A DNA stretch of 64,000 nucleotides from Heligmosomoides polygyrus polygyrus (Eukaryota > Nematoda > Chromadorea > Rhabditida > Heligmosomidae): the NCBI GenBank assembly GCA_947396885.1, contig OX377202.1, forward strand, positions 28,449,407 to 28,513,406, read 5' to 3'. Position 1 is the first letter of the stretch; every line of letters begins with the position of its first letter. The translations under genes and the position numbers were made by a program. Positions 53,601 through 64,000 of the stretch are shown piece by piece. A model generated the notes under the pieces. It had not been told where the DNA came from and ran no database searches. It worked only from the letters and a program-made list of their open reading frames with translations.

Positions 53601-54616
53601 TTATTTATTTATCCAACAGGAGACGCTGGCGTAGCTTGCCCCGTCTATAAAAGGCTGTTAAAGAGTGATTATGCTCAGTTCTATATAAAGAGTGTTGTTG
53701 ACGACAAGTCGTCCCAGTAGATTTGGCACCCCAATCGACCGCGGGCACCCTCTCGGGACCCTTTTTACCTTGCATGCTCTCTCCCCATCGCCTAGTTTTC
53801 AGAGTAATGACTCAACAGGGACTGGTCATTCCGCGGTAATCTCAGAGTCTGGCGGCCTGGAGAGCCTTGGGCTCTCTTCGAAAGGGGGTTTCTGCGCTGC
53901 ACGTGTCTCTGGATGTTGGGCATCGTGGTTTCTTCCTTGGGAGAAGTTTTCCTCCTCTTATGACTATTGCGTGTGTTCTTGTGGGCCTCGGGTTTTGTGC
54001 ATATGTGATTTTTCTAATGTATTTTTTTGTGCTATCCGTTGTTGTTATGTCACATGTCTCGTTGTTCTTCATATATTCTGCTGTCGTGTTGTATTCTGAT
54101 CACATATGCTCTTATGTTGCCTTGGTTTGCCTTGCCACTTCCTCATGTGGGTTCTGGTCTCTTCCCAAGGTGGGTTTTTTTGCCACATCTTCATTATTCT
54201 GTGTTTCACTTAGCTGACTTATGCCTCTTATAGTGTTGTTCGTGCTCATATCAAGTTCAGTTTTGTTTGCCTTGTATTGTTCCGTGTAGAATAGTCATGT
54301 TTTCTATGAGTCTCATCTCATTCGGTATCATCCCATCGCTTTACCATCGGTGCTATTAGTCGATATTCGTTATTTGCGCGTGTTTATTTGTGTTTCAAAG
54401 ATAAGATAAAGGTTTAATTACCCACGTTTGAAGTGATCTTCTCGCGATTGATCGCATAACTATCTCAAATCCGCGTGGCGGAGCAAGTTGTTTGGTTGGA
54501 GAAGACCACTTCAGTTGTAATAGCGATGTCGCATGCAATTGTGTGTTGTATTTTCGTATTTCCTCAATCCCAATGGGGGGGGGGGACACGGCGGCCTCGG
54601 GCCGGAGCGCATGTAT

Positions 54617-54736
54617 GCGCGTTGACAGGTTCACCATGGCGATATGTACAAGGATGTCTGCGGGCTCCACGTATCGACCCACGGCCACTGTACGGCTATC
54701 CCTGTACATATCGCCACGGTGAACCTGTCGACGCGC
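54617..54736. repeat. Hairpin with 38-bp arms
   Basis: GCGTTGACAGGTTCACCATG then GCGATATGTAC and its inverse at 54700-54736, three mismatches, about 45-base loop. A wider pair (CAATCCCAATGGGGG at 54566-54580 and inverse at 54886-54905) suggests a foldback element of about 350 bp. Confidence 0.7.
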
Positions 54737-55969
54737 CTTTTTCTCGTCTTTTCGTTCGGCGTTTGTTCGTCTAAATTTCCTCTTTATTTCAGGAGGAAGA
54801 CTCCAGTAGCCACAGTAGGGGTTCAGGTAGGCACGTTATGTTACAAGTATTCATCTCTATGTAGTGTTTCGACGTGAGTATGGAGTGCCCCCCCCCCCAT
54901 TGGGATTGAACCCTTCTCTGTATAAGAGCAGGACGAAGAAGTAACGGCCACGAGATAGAAGACTACACGTGTTCCGTTAGAGATATGATTTTTGCTAAGT
55001 TACCAATGACGTGCATTCGTGAGCCCTGTATTTTCCTCAATATCCTCTATCGCTTGCATGACATCCATTTACGGGAACAAGACGTCAATAAGACGCACTA
55101 CCTCATGAGTATCACTGATGTTGAAAGCAAGAGCCCGGAGCATTGAGGATATCTACGAGTCGTCAGGCGTCCCATTTATCGTGTACGACAACCTCACAGA
55201 CGCGCCTGCGCTTCTCAGTACTCATTCGGGAAGAGCGTGCATCTTCGTTCGGGCCGACAACACAGGATCGAAAAAGACGTTAGGCTTAAACACTACAGTC
55301 CACTTGGAATGTCGTGCGAAACACCACGCGTAAATAGTGTACATACAACTGACGACTGTCCCATGTACGGCCGTCGTTTAGTGTTCCTGTTGTATCGTTC
55401 GTCGAATATTCAGTATCGAGCCTTTTAGTGAACGAATGAAGGGAATTTGCTGTCGTTCGGACACTCTCGTGTGGGAGACGTATTTCTCCAACTCTGCATC
55501 TATTGCCTTGAGCCCTGAAGCGATCCGGGCAGAGGCTATTATTCTGCTGCGTGTCCGCTTGGTGAGCGGTGGTTAGGACTTCGATTCTGGCCGCGTCGGG
55601 AGCGGCTGTGCCTACGACTTCTACTGTATGGCGGTTCCTACAACTCCGACACTGTTGCCGCAGTTTGAGCGGCTCCGAGTGATTCGGGTTGCCAGTTTCC
55701 GCACCGAGCAGCTGTACCCTGAGTATTTCTGCCAGCTACGTGGCATCGCCTTCGACTTCGTCGAGAGAAGGACGTAAAGAGCGCACCTGGTAAACGACGG
55801 CCGGAGGAGACGAAGCATGGGATTCTAATAGAAGGACTTCGTCGACGTTCTGAGTGTCTTGAGGGACACGTTAGAACTAGCGAAAAAACTGGTAATCAAT
55901 AGCCTGATTTTTGCGATGCTGAGCATTAAAGAAGCGTGTATGAGTGTTGGTTCACAAACGATCCATTAC

Positions 55970-56281
55970 CGAGGAGGTGCATGGTACGAAAACAGCGGAC
56001 CTCATGGAAATTCTCATGGGCAGCTCCATACTCACACTTCCGCTATAGGTTCTCTCACTCTCATGCTGGGCAAACGCACGATCACTACCAACGGAGCCTA
56101 CTACAGAGGAGAGATGAAAGATTTGCAGCGCATTGAACGAATACGTGCAGAACTTCGAATTTGTTAAAAAAAATATGCTGCAGGAGGTGCGTGGTACGAA
56201 AACAGCGAACCTCATGGGAATCCTGATGGGCTGTGTTAATACTCACACCCGCACTATAGGTTCTCTCACTCCCACGCTCCA
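55970..56281 (+). repeat. Two direct copies of an about 100-bp repeat
   Basis: GAGGTGC.TGGTACGAAAACA, then CTCATGG.AAT and CTATAGGTTCTCTCACTC, at 55973-56067 and 56186-56272. Confidence 0.75.
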
Positions 56282-56509
56282 TATCTATTGTCCCTAGATG
56301 GCGTGGCTCAGGCCGTCGCTAACAGTACCATAAATAAAACTGCCGACTTGATGGATCGTAAATATGCGTAGAGGACAATAATTCTTTCTGATACCATATG
56401 ATATCACATCTGTCGTGACTTCCGTTACGCTAAGGGTCAACAGGTCAAACGCGTTGATCAACACGTCAAAAGTCGTCATCGACGTGTCGCCCGCGCAGGA
56501 AGCTTCTAG

Positions 56510-56628
56510 AACCGGCTAGAGACCCAGAGGGAGCGTGCCCTCGATCTCTAGCCGGCTTACAAGCCAGTGGGTGGCACACCGCTCCCGCTGAGGTTGTGCC
56601 TAAGGCACTGCTCCCGATGAGCAGTGCC
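56510..56628. repeat. Two adjacent stem-loops
   Basis: ACCGGCTAGAGA pairs with TCTCTAGCCGG (56510-56557), and GGCACTGCTC pairs with GAGCAGTGCC (56604-56628). A structured RNA is possible but nothing identifies one. Confidence 0.5.
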
Positions 56629-57269
56629 CTCGTTGTCTTCAGCGTACGCCAGTCGTAGGGCTCCGCCTTAGCTTGTGGTCATCGAGGATCGCCATCTCAG
56701 CACGGAAGAGCGCTGCCATCCAGCCCGTCTGACGATGAGAAGCGTAGTGGCCATCGTCTGCAGCCTCCGTCGTCTTGTTCGTCTCCGTCGGCCGACAGGT
56801 AACGCCGGTCCTCCGACCGGCCCAGTGTTCCCATCTTGGCATACGCCATGGAGAGGGGTGGCCATGGCAGGCGATTTGGGGCTTTGCCCCATTAGTAGGC
56901 TTGAATGCGCTCTTCCCTTAACACGTAGGCTTTCTTAGGTTAGTGTGTATTTGTAATAACAGTAGTTCAGTTGTTCATAAACATGCACGAGTCTATATTA
57001 TCAATACGGTCTGTTGATGTCTGTTTTAATATCAAGTATCATAATCCGGGGGTACCGCCTGAGGTGGAGAGGCCCCTCGACCAAAGGGGTAACTCCGGGG
57101 CGAAGTGTTGAGTCTAGTGCTCACTATGAAGGTGTAACATGGTAGAGTGGTGGACAAGGACATTGTCTTAACTCCGCGGCTGTGCTCAACATAACAAGCT
57201 CCTGCTCTTCTGATACAACAAGTGCAGCATCCAGCAAACTATCATGACAGAAATCAAGCAGGTGGCGGC

Positions 57270-57840
57270 TATCCCCCTAGACTACCATAATCCGAACAAG
57301 TTCGGCTGGATGGCAGACAATACGACATCCCGAACAGCGTGGACAGCACAACAACCATCTCGCCTGGAAATACGCTGACAGAGGCGACCATTTGAAAGCC
57401 CAGCGCAAGCTCTGTAGGAAATCCTGCACGAGTTCCCATATCGAACTGTCAGAGACTTTGATACGGGGGATGAAACGGTGCAGTATGTCTTCCATATGGC
57501 CGAGGCTCGTCACTATTTCGACTCTTGTCCAGTTGTGATCAATGGCGACAAAAGATTCGCTATAGTGATCAGCGAATGAATACGCCGTTACTGCTTGGGA
57601 AACTGTACAGCGGAGCGTTGTAGGTTCAGGACGAAACACCCCTGTTGGTGCTGCAAGAAAATAGAAGGTCGATCGTGGAGACTCCTACCCTACGACAGAG
57701 GACACCACAAAGCGCTATGTCCCATGCCAGACAGGAGAGCCGTCGTACACGAGCGACTGACTGGAGTCCAGAGGGAGATCAAAAGCATGCGGCCGCAATT
57801 ACACCGTGCCAGCGAAATGTCGACAAAGTCGACTTGATCT
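57270..57840 (+). pseudogene. BEL/Pao-like gag fragment
   Basis: The plus strand carries LHEFPYRTVRDFDTGDETVQ and YVFHMAEARHYFDSC, then GNCTAERCRF, HPCWCCKKI and a GHHKALCPMP motif. The Cys pair followed by HH..LC resembles the Cys/His region of BEL/Pao Gag. Stops and frame changes are present and no pol follows. Confidence 0.4.
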
Positions 57841-57859
57841 CTTGTATTGTTTAGTAGGT

Positions 57860-59190
57860 TTTAGCGTTGTAACTGACTTAAGAATTTAACTCTTCCATAT
57901 TCATTTCTCCGCTTTCGTTCGCTCATCCTTCAGCACATGTAACATTCTCTCCTCCCCACAAGTACTAATACTCGTGAGTTCATTTTTTGTTTGCTTATAT
58001 ATCAACTTACGAAATAACTCGCTTCTCCCGTTTCTCCCGATGCTTTGACGGGAGACGACTGCCGGCGTCACGACAACATCATCCAGTGACAGGAACGCCA
58101 TTTTCCGAAAGAGTCCGCAAGAACAGCCGCTATGGCCAATAATTGTCGTTAGCCAATAGGCCATGGTCGATTCATGCTGGACTATCGAGTGGGGCTGGGC
58201 GAGAAGTCTGTTCAGCGTCGCTGGAGAGATGACGATCGACTGCGACCTGGGCGCGCGTATACAGTCTGCCGCCGAACACCTGGTCCCTGCCGCCTTCCTG
58301 TGCTCCCGGCGAGGCTCCCCTGCTTCCGTTCTCTTCAATTTTTTCTCTCCTGTTCCTGCTCTCCTAGGTCATGTTCTTTTTTTTGCTGTGTGTTTCTATC
58401 TCATCTCGTCTCCTTTGATTGATTATAACATTTATTTCGTTTGATATTTTATTTGTAATAAAATGTGCATAACCTCGTGTATCATTAACCTGGTTAATGA
58501 CCGAACGTTACTCATTCTTTAAGCACTTTGACAACACGTCCTAAAGTTGTTCTTATAACGGAAGTACATATCCATCATCACGAAGGACTCCGTAGACATG
58601 GAAGTCGCTCAACTTATTGACCTGAAAAATACACGCACACAGAACGCGTTGACGCTTCATCTTTGGCCCTCCCCACCCTACGACAGAGCTTGGTTCTCCC
58701 CACCGGAACAAAAATCGGCATGGATAGACCGAAGAAGCGTATTTTGGTCTCGAATGAATTTCGTCGCTATGTCAGAAGGCTCCGAGAAGGCAACCTCACC
58801 ATATCTATAAGCAGAGACTTAAGGGACGCCACAGCATAAGAACATAAGAACGTGAGTATGGCATCTTCATGACTCCCGCGTGCGAAAGACCTTATGACAG
58901 AGCAAAGTGGCAACCCGTCACGATGACAAAAGTGACGAGATTTGAAGGAAAACTCCTGCTGCTCAGAGGCCTGGAGTGGAGAACAAGCTTGGATAAAGAC
59001 AGGAAGGATCAGCGGACGTGTCGAAGCCATAAAAAGCGCATCTAGGACAAAAAAAAAAACAACAAAGTCGTATCTCTGTCTAACACATTGCCGTCCATAA
59101 CAACCGTTCACGTGTCTGGCAGAAAGCAGTAGCCCATCTGAAGTTTCTACTGCACATTGGGTCCGATGTCGGCGCCATGGTCCAAAGGCG
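57860..59190. other. No recognised feature
   Basis: Nothing identifiable. An A run lies at 59048-59060. Confidence 0.4.
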
Positions 59191-59196
59191 CGCGCA

Positions 59197-60588
59197 TTAG
59201 GAGGAGAATCGATAGTCTCCCGAGTCCAGCATAAGCGGGTTCATGTCTTCCCAGCTCTCATGCCATTTCTCTGTGCCCCATTCTCCAATGGGCTGTCCTT
59301 CTTTGAGTAATAGTGCTGTATCACCATGATTGTCGACAGGGATCGTGACACGTTGCCTACTGATCTTGAACACTCCATTGGTGACGCCTGTCATGGAGGA
59401 TCACAGGACTCTGTCGTCCTTTTCAACGTTCGACTTCGACCATTCCTACTGTATGTGGCGGTACGTACACTCTTCTCACCACTTTTGCTCCGATCCGCTT
59501 CTTCCTTGGTTGGTTAGGAGCTCGGGGTCCTCTCCAGTTCTGTTCTTGATCTCAGGCCTACTAATGGTAATTCGTACTCCTAATCTTTCTAGTGCATTCA
59601 TTCATTCCTATCAAAATCTCGTCACCCCGTTTGGTTTCGTTCAACGTCACGTTTTCCTTTAATCCGCCGTCCAGCTCTACCTCAATGCTGACAGCTCCAA
59701 AAAGTTTCATTGCGTTTCCCGACGCATCGAAGATTGAGCTAATCTCCTTTTTTGTGAGAGTAGGCAACACATCCACATTAAATTTATTGCTAGGGGCTTC
59801 CACTAATACATCGACCGATATTAAGCTAACCATGGAGCCGCTGTCGATCAAGGCTGGTTTTGTAAGACCCGACAACTTTTTTCTTAGCAGTTTCCCCCGG
59901 TTTGGTTCTCCTTATATTCCGACCGTTGATCCATGAACTTAACGCTACAGTTGCGCATTTGTCGGATAATGTCGAGGACTGCGACGTTTTCCTTTGCTTG
60001 CGCATCCCTATTGATGCTTTCCTCAACTCTCTTCACTCTTGCGCTCTGAAGACATTCTCTTGTAAAGTGCCCAGTTCTTCCACATATGAAGCACTTTTTG
60101 TCCTCCAACTGATTGATTATGCGTGCTCTCTGTTGCTTTGTATGTAGCAGGCCGCTTCCCTTAATCGACGGCGAAGTCGCCTGCATCAGCATGCTATCTT
60201 GCGCCCTTTTAGGGTCAATTTCCAACTGTCCGGGCTTTGGGTCACCGTATCCCTTCTGCCCATAGGTACTGGATCTCCTTTTCCACTCAGACCACTTCTC
60301 TACCTTAATCGGAGATTTGAACGCAGGCATGGCTCTTGAGTGCTCTATCCCTAGTGCGAGCTGTTTGACCTCCTCGTAGGCCTCGGATGGTTCAACTCTA
60401 TGCAGGGCACTCATCAGCTGCGCGTGCTCGGGCCAGTCTCGCAGATTTTCTAACAAAATCTGTGCGTATTCCAACGACTTACATGAACTCTTAACTTCTT
60501 CAGTTCCTTCACTGTGAGCAAAGTTATCACCTTTCAAACAGCGTATACTTTTTGAGACACCCTGTATTTTAGATGATAGCAGTAGCAC
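59197..60588 (-). pseudogene. LTR-retrotransposon gag-protease fragment
   Basis: 60588-59884 is an open Gag C-terminal part (234 codons) with the zinc knuckle CFICGRTGHFTREC, preceded by LLENLRDWPEHAQLMSALHR. 59875-59561, in another frame, is the protease: ALIDSGSMVSLIS, then DEILIGMN. 59394-59197 continues with VTIPVDNHGDTALLLKEG and QPIGEWG, a linker before RT. No RT, integrase or LTR follows. A different lineage from 46291-53600. It starts right next to a transposon-type terminal repeat (60542-60564). Confidence 0.8.
60542..60564. repeat. Solo Tc1/mariner-type end
   Basis: Read in reverse, CAGGGTGTCTCAAAAAGTAT is a typical terminal repeat of the Tc1/mariner superfamily, abutting TA at 60565-60566. 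No partner end or transposase was found nearby. Confidence 0.4.
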
Positions 60589-60649
60589 ATTTTTATTCTC
60601 ATATAAAGAAGATCAACTTCTTGAGGACGCTATGCTATAGAAACCTTCA

Positions 60650-61105
60650 ACTCACAGAAATAAATATGTAACCTGAAGACATATTTGTCCCAAACGTACC
60701 GTCGACCTCTGCACGGCGTGGGAGGTTGTAAGTATAGATGGTCTCGTCGACAGGGAAACGCGAGTATGGATACCACATACTGGGACGATTTGCGACCTCA
60801 TTTTTAACCTCCCTTAAGCAGTGAATCGTAGCATCAGGAGACACTCCGTGGTTGACAGACCTAGAAGTTCAATCTTAGCACATTTTAAATAGATACTAGC
60901 TAATATTCGCACACACAAAAGAAGAGTCGCATGTCTGAAGTGTAGAAGAGAAGTCTGTACGAAAAATGCCACTTCAGTTCGCATGAGGTGTTTCGTTTTC
61001 GCCATGCCATTAAACCAAACGATAAATAGGTCTCAAACTTTACCACGGGATCGCGGTGGCAACGACTGGGCGCTGGCAAGTGTTTAAATTCATACTCGCG
61101 TTATA
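60650..61105. other. No recognised feature
   Basis: No gene or repeat identified. Confidence 0.4.
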
Positions 61106-61106
61106 C

Positions 61107-61180
61107 TGCGATTCAGTGGCGCAATGGATAGCGTCCTCGCTTCATGAGCGGGCCATCAGGACCTATGTTCCCGCATCTAT
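61107..61180 (+). repeat. tRNA-Arg-like relic
   Basis: GTGGCGCAATGGATAGCGTC is the D-arm region of a tRNA-Arg-type gene. The rest (anticodon and T arms) is degenerate and the acceptor stem does not pair, so it is a tRNA-derived repeat rather than a working gene. Confidence 0.45.
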
Positions 61181-61413
61181 TTTGCTCACACTTTCACCGT
61201 TCGAGTGGTATTTGGAAATGCCTGGGTTTTCCAGATGTTTCAAGCGTTTGGCTCCCTAAAAGCTGTCAAGCGCTAGTACACCACAAATTGTTTATCGCAG
61301 TGTGCAAAGCATGTCTACAATACTTCAATGCGCTATTAGGTGGGATCTATTTCTTTATTGGCCTGATGTCTCAATCGCCTCGTCGTCTTCTAGGGCACGA
61401 TGGGGTACTCTAA

Positions 61414-63205
61414 CAAGGGAACTGTCTGAACGGTACGCCGGAACGGCAAGAGCGAGTACTATAGGGAGAATCCCCGTCCTACAAGTAGTAGCCGAACATG
61501 TTTTGTTTCTGCCGAATCCTTGAGGCAAGCGAATACGAGGGTATAATGGTTAAGGGTCCGCAAAGCGAGTTCTTCACGGCAGCGCAAGATCCCGGTGTCG
61601 TGGACTGGGTGGTGCAGTGGTAGAGGGCACGCCCCATGTGCGTGAGGTCTAGGGTTCGGTTGCCATGCTACGTCGCATTTTTGCACTTTTACCATAGTAT
61701 CGGATTTCCATAGAGATTTCCATATCTGAACTTGTTTTTGGAGTTTGCTACGGTAAGATGTTTTTATTACTTATTATTTGTCGACATCTCGTAATTCACC
61801 AACAATGCCCGAAATATGCCAAATGCGATTATATATGAAATATTTATGAAATAACTTCACCACCAATGATACACAGGCACAAAGTGCATAAAACAGGAAG
61901 ACTGATCACAATAGGGGCAGCGTATGAAGGCTACAGTTTCTTCACATCCTGACTCATCACATGGGCCGAGGTCTTCCGGGAATCCCATTCCACTCGGGTT
62001 TTCGAAGCAACCAAGATGTTGGTGATGATGATGTTGGTGGTGATGCTTCATTTTCATTTTTTCAAAGAAATCTAAAGCAATGGCTAGTACTTTCTCTGGT
62101 GCGAGATTGCTACTCAGTTTCTGCCCAGTGGTACTCCGCTGCAACCCAAGCCTGGAATCCCGATACAGTCCACTTCCCCAGTTCTCAAACTTGTATAGAA
62201 TAACAATTCTAGTATAGCCAAACCTTTTCTTCCGAAACGATCTGTCCTCCCGAGAACGTGATAGTGCCTTCACTGGTTAGTGGTGTTGTGGCTCCGGCAC
62301 AATCCTCTTCTGGTTGAAACTCTTGGTCCTCTTCTTCCACTACCTCCAACTTCTCCACTTCGTCGATTTCCAGCTGTCGCAGTTCGAAATCCTGTAGGAT
62401 CCTTGCTATCCTTTCCGTCATCTTCATCTCGTCTGTCGAAGGGACAGTATCCAGTGGAGATCCGCACTTCAGTTTCAATACGTGAATGGCCACTCGAGGG
62501 TGAGCAGACATTGTAGTCAGTGTTGGCGGCAGCAGCTTGTTATAACCGCGCGACTTTGTAAACATAACAGAGGCGAGAATATTGATCGAGGTGGTAGGTC
62601 AAGTTTGAAGATCATGTGGTCCCCTTCTACACTGTGAGTACACTGGTGGCACTCACCTCACCAACACTAATAAATTGCATTTGAAGCATTTTTCAAGCTC
62701 TCTGCCGCTGTTTCATGTTGTTCCAGCGTCAACATTTTTTACATCGTCAATGAGAACAATTTATTGAAGTAAAAGTTTCATACAAAATCGCATTTGGCAT
62801 ATTTCGGACATTGCTGGTGAATTACGAGATGTCGACAAATAATAAGTAGTAAGAACATCTTACTGTAGCAAATTCCAAAAACAAGTTCAGATATGGAAAT
62901 CTCTATGGAAATCCGATACTATGGTAAAAGTATCGGAAACGCAACGTAGCATAGGAACCGCACCCCAGACCTCACGAACATGGGGCGTGCCCTCTACCAC
63001 TGCACCACTCAGTCCACGACACCGGGATCTTGCGCTGCCGTGAAGAGCTCGCTTTGTGGACCCTTAACCATTACACCCTCGTACTCGTTTGCCTCAAGGA
63101 TTCGGGACAAAAACAAAACATGTTCTGTTACTATTTGGAGAACTGGAATTCTCCCTATAGTACTCGTTCTTGCCGTTCCGGCGTACCATTCAGACAGTTC
63201 CCTTG
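61414..63205 (-). mobile_element. Tc4/Tc5-like foldback transposon at a CTNAG site
   Basis: Ends CAAGGGAACTGTCTGAA are inverted at 61414 and 63205. The arms are over 410 bp long (61414-61829 and 62787-63205, similarity fading inward). The 3-base TAA at 61411-61413 and 63206-63208 is the duplication of a CTAAG target. Long arms, a CAAGGGAA-type end and a TNA duplication within CTNAG are the known hallmarks of C. elegans Tc4 and Tc5. The interior encodes a partial protein. Confidence 0.7.
61857..62565 (-). pseudogene. Internal ORFs of the Tc4/Tc5-like element
   Basis: 62565-62209 encodes an acidic helical segment (RIARILQDFELRQLEIDEVE; then QEFQPEED and TITFSGGQIVSEEKV). This type often precedes the DNA-binding domain in nematode Tc5-like proteins, as far as I recall. 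62273-61857, in an overlapping frame, encodes a His tract (MKHHHQHHHHQHLGC) and a Cys-rich end (CDESGCEETVAFIRCPYCDQ). No catalytic residues are visible, so it looks like the two ends of a longer gene joined by deletion. Confidence 0.4.
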
Positions 63206-63208
63206 TAA

Positions 63209-64000
63209 GAGATCCTGAGTTCTGTCATCAGGAAGGGTAAGAGCAACAACAAATTGAATGGCCATTCTTGTGCACGTTTGTGGAGGCTTACCACGCTGTT
63301 TCAAGATTGTGTTCGGAGACCTGGTCATATGGACTGCCATTAGATTTAAGCACCATGGATGGGGTGGAAAAATCTCGAAATGTAGCTTATTAGGATCACA
63401 GTAGGGGTACCTGACGTATACGGAAACTGTAACATCACTTTATTCTTAATGCAAAAGTGAACTCTCGTTGAGTGATTCAACTACCAGGTCAAAGTGCTCT
63501 CACGTAGGACAAAGCAGTAAGGACCATTGGTCGATTGAAGGCAGAGAAAACCGTTTTCATTCATCTTTTTGTTGTGGTTTAATTCTGTCATGGAGATCCA
63601 CCACCAGCTCAGCTTGATTCCTCCGGCATAAACAGACGAATGACGTTAAAAGCAACTATTTGACATACCCCGATCTCTTAAAAAGGCCACTGAAAATGAA
63701 TCGGCTGTGAGCCCGTCCCTCGACCCACTGCCACTCGATAGCATAATGAAGTTATTACAGAACTACCTATTCGGTATGATCCTCTACTCAGGCGACATCG
63801 TCTTAGAACAAACAGTCAGTACAGCCTATAATAGAAGGCGCATCTGTCGCTGAAAGCTTTGGTGGACGACATGCTATGGTTGATTACCAGTAATATAAAT
63901 TCATTAGCACTGAGCAGTGCATCAGAATTATTTTGAACAACAAATGATGACAGCAGAGAATTTTCCGTACCATAGGAGCTACCTTTAATAGAAAGGGGTT
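63209..64000. other. No recognised feature
   Basis: Nothing identifiable up to the window edge. Confidence 0.4.

Larger units (their letters stand above)
53601..57250. other. Mixed repeats, no supported gene
   Basis: 53601-53720 begins with (TTTA)n and ends in CTATATAAAGAG, possibly a retroposon end. Otherwise only hairpins and short direct repeats (listed separately). A run of 54-75 codon frames at 54980-55430 includes SIEDIYESSGVPFIVYDNLT, which I cannot assign. Confidence 0.4.

Noticed and set aside
61612..61675. Possible tRNA gene
   Set aside because: T arm is degenerate, acceptor stem missing, and a second inverted copy exists in the other arm of the transposon.

Overview
The window is animal nuclear DNA, most likely from a rhabditid/strongylid (hookworm-type) nematode. 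The evidence is short introns of about 43-110 bp with TTTCAG-like acceptors, several DD37D (maT-type) transposons, a mariner fragment, an RTE retroposon with the RSKIRDAV/IRWAGHV signature, a Tc4/Tc5-like foldback at a CTNAG target, and many tRNA-like short repeats. No bacterial or organellar features were seen. Most long ORFs here are transposon remnants or shadows. The real genes were found by joining exons at splice sites with matching phase.

Region 1 (1-13.1 kb, minus strand) is a host carnitine O-acetyltransferase gene. Eleven exons with compatible phases (13083 down to 78) encode about 375 residues. They run from the N-terminal substrate-tunnel region to just past the YEHTPAEG catalytic histidine. 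The 3' end lies off the left edge and the 5' exon was not found. Its introns are full of mobile DNA. The largest (3661-10419) holds a three-layer nest: a degenerate maT element, split by a minus-strand CR1/jockey-like LINE, itself split by an intact DD37D element (4081-5408) with perfect 30-bp terminal repeats, TA duplications and an open 344-aa transposase.

Region 2 (13.1-30.8 kb) has no recognisable host gene. It holds a palindromic MITE family, a tRNA-like inverted repeat, a second foldback family, an RTE fragment, another maT element (27.3-28.6 kb) and a 4.7-kb palindrome (20794-25538) with mariner-type ends and TA duplications but no transposase.

Region 3 (about 30.8-41.3 kb) is the most novel part. 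Three spliced plus-strand genes lie between tandem-repeat blocks and end regions rich in GCGCTAC-like motifs. They are a leucine-rich-repeat protein with an acidic tail (34036-34893), a protein with a CACTA/EnSpm-type DUF4218-like region but no room for a DDE core (35161-36929), and a basic helical protein (37415-39287). I interpret this as one large, perhaps undescribed, CACTA-related element; the boundaries are tentative.

Region 4 (41.3-64 kb) holds a decayed Ty3/gypsy element with 175-179 bp LTRs and an extra ORF after integrase (46291-53600), a BEL/Pao-like gag fragment, a minus-strand gag-protease fragment (59.2-60.6 kb), and a Tc4/Tc5-like foldback (61414-63205) whose arms both carry a tRNA-like module.
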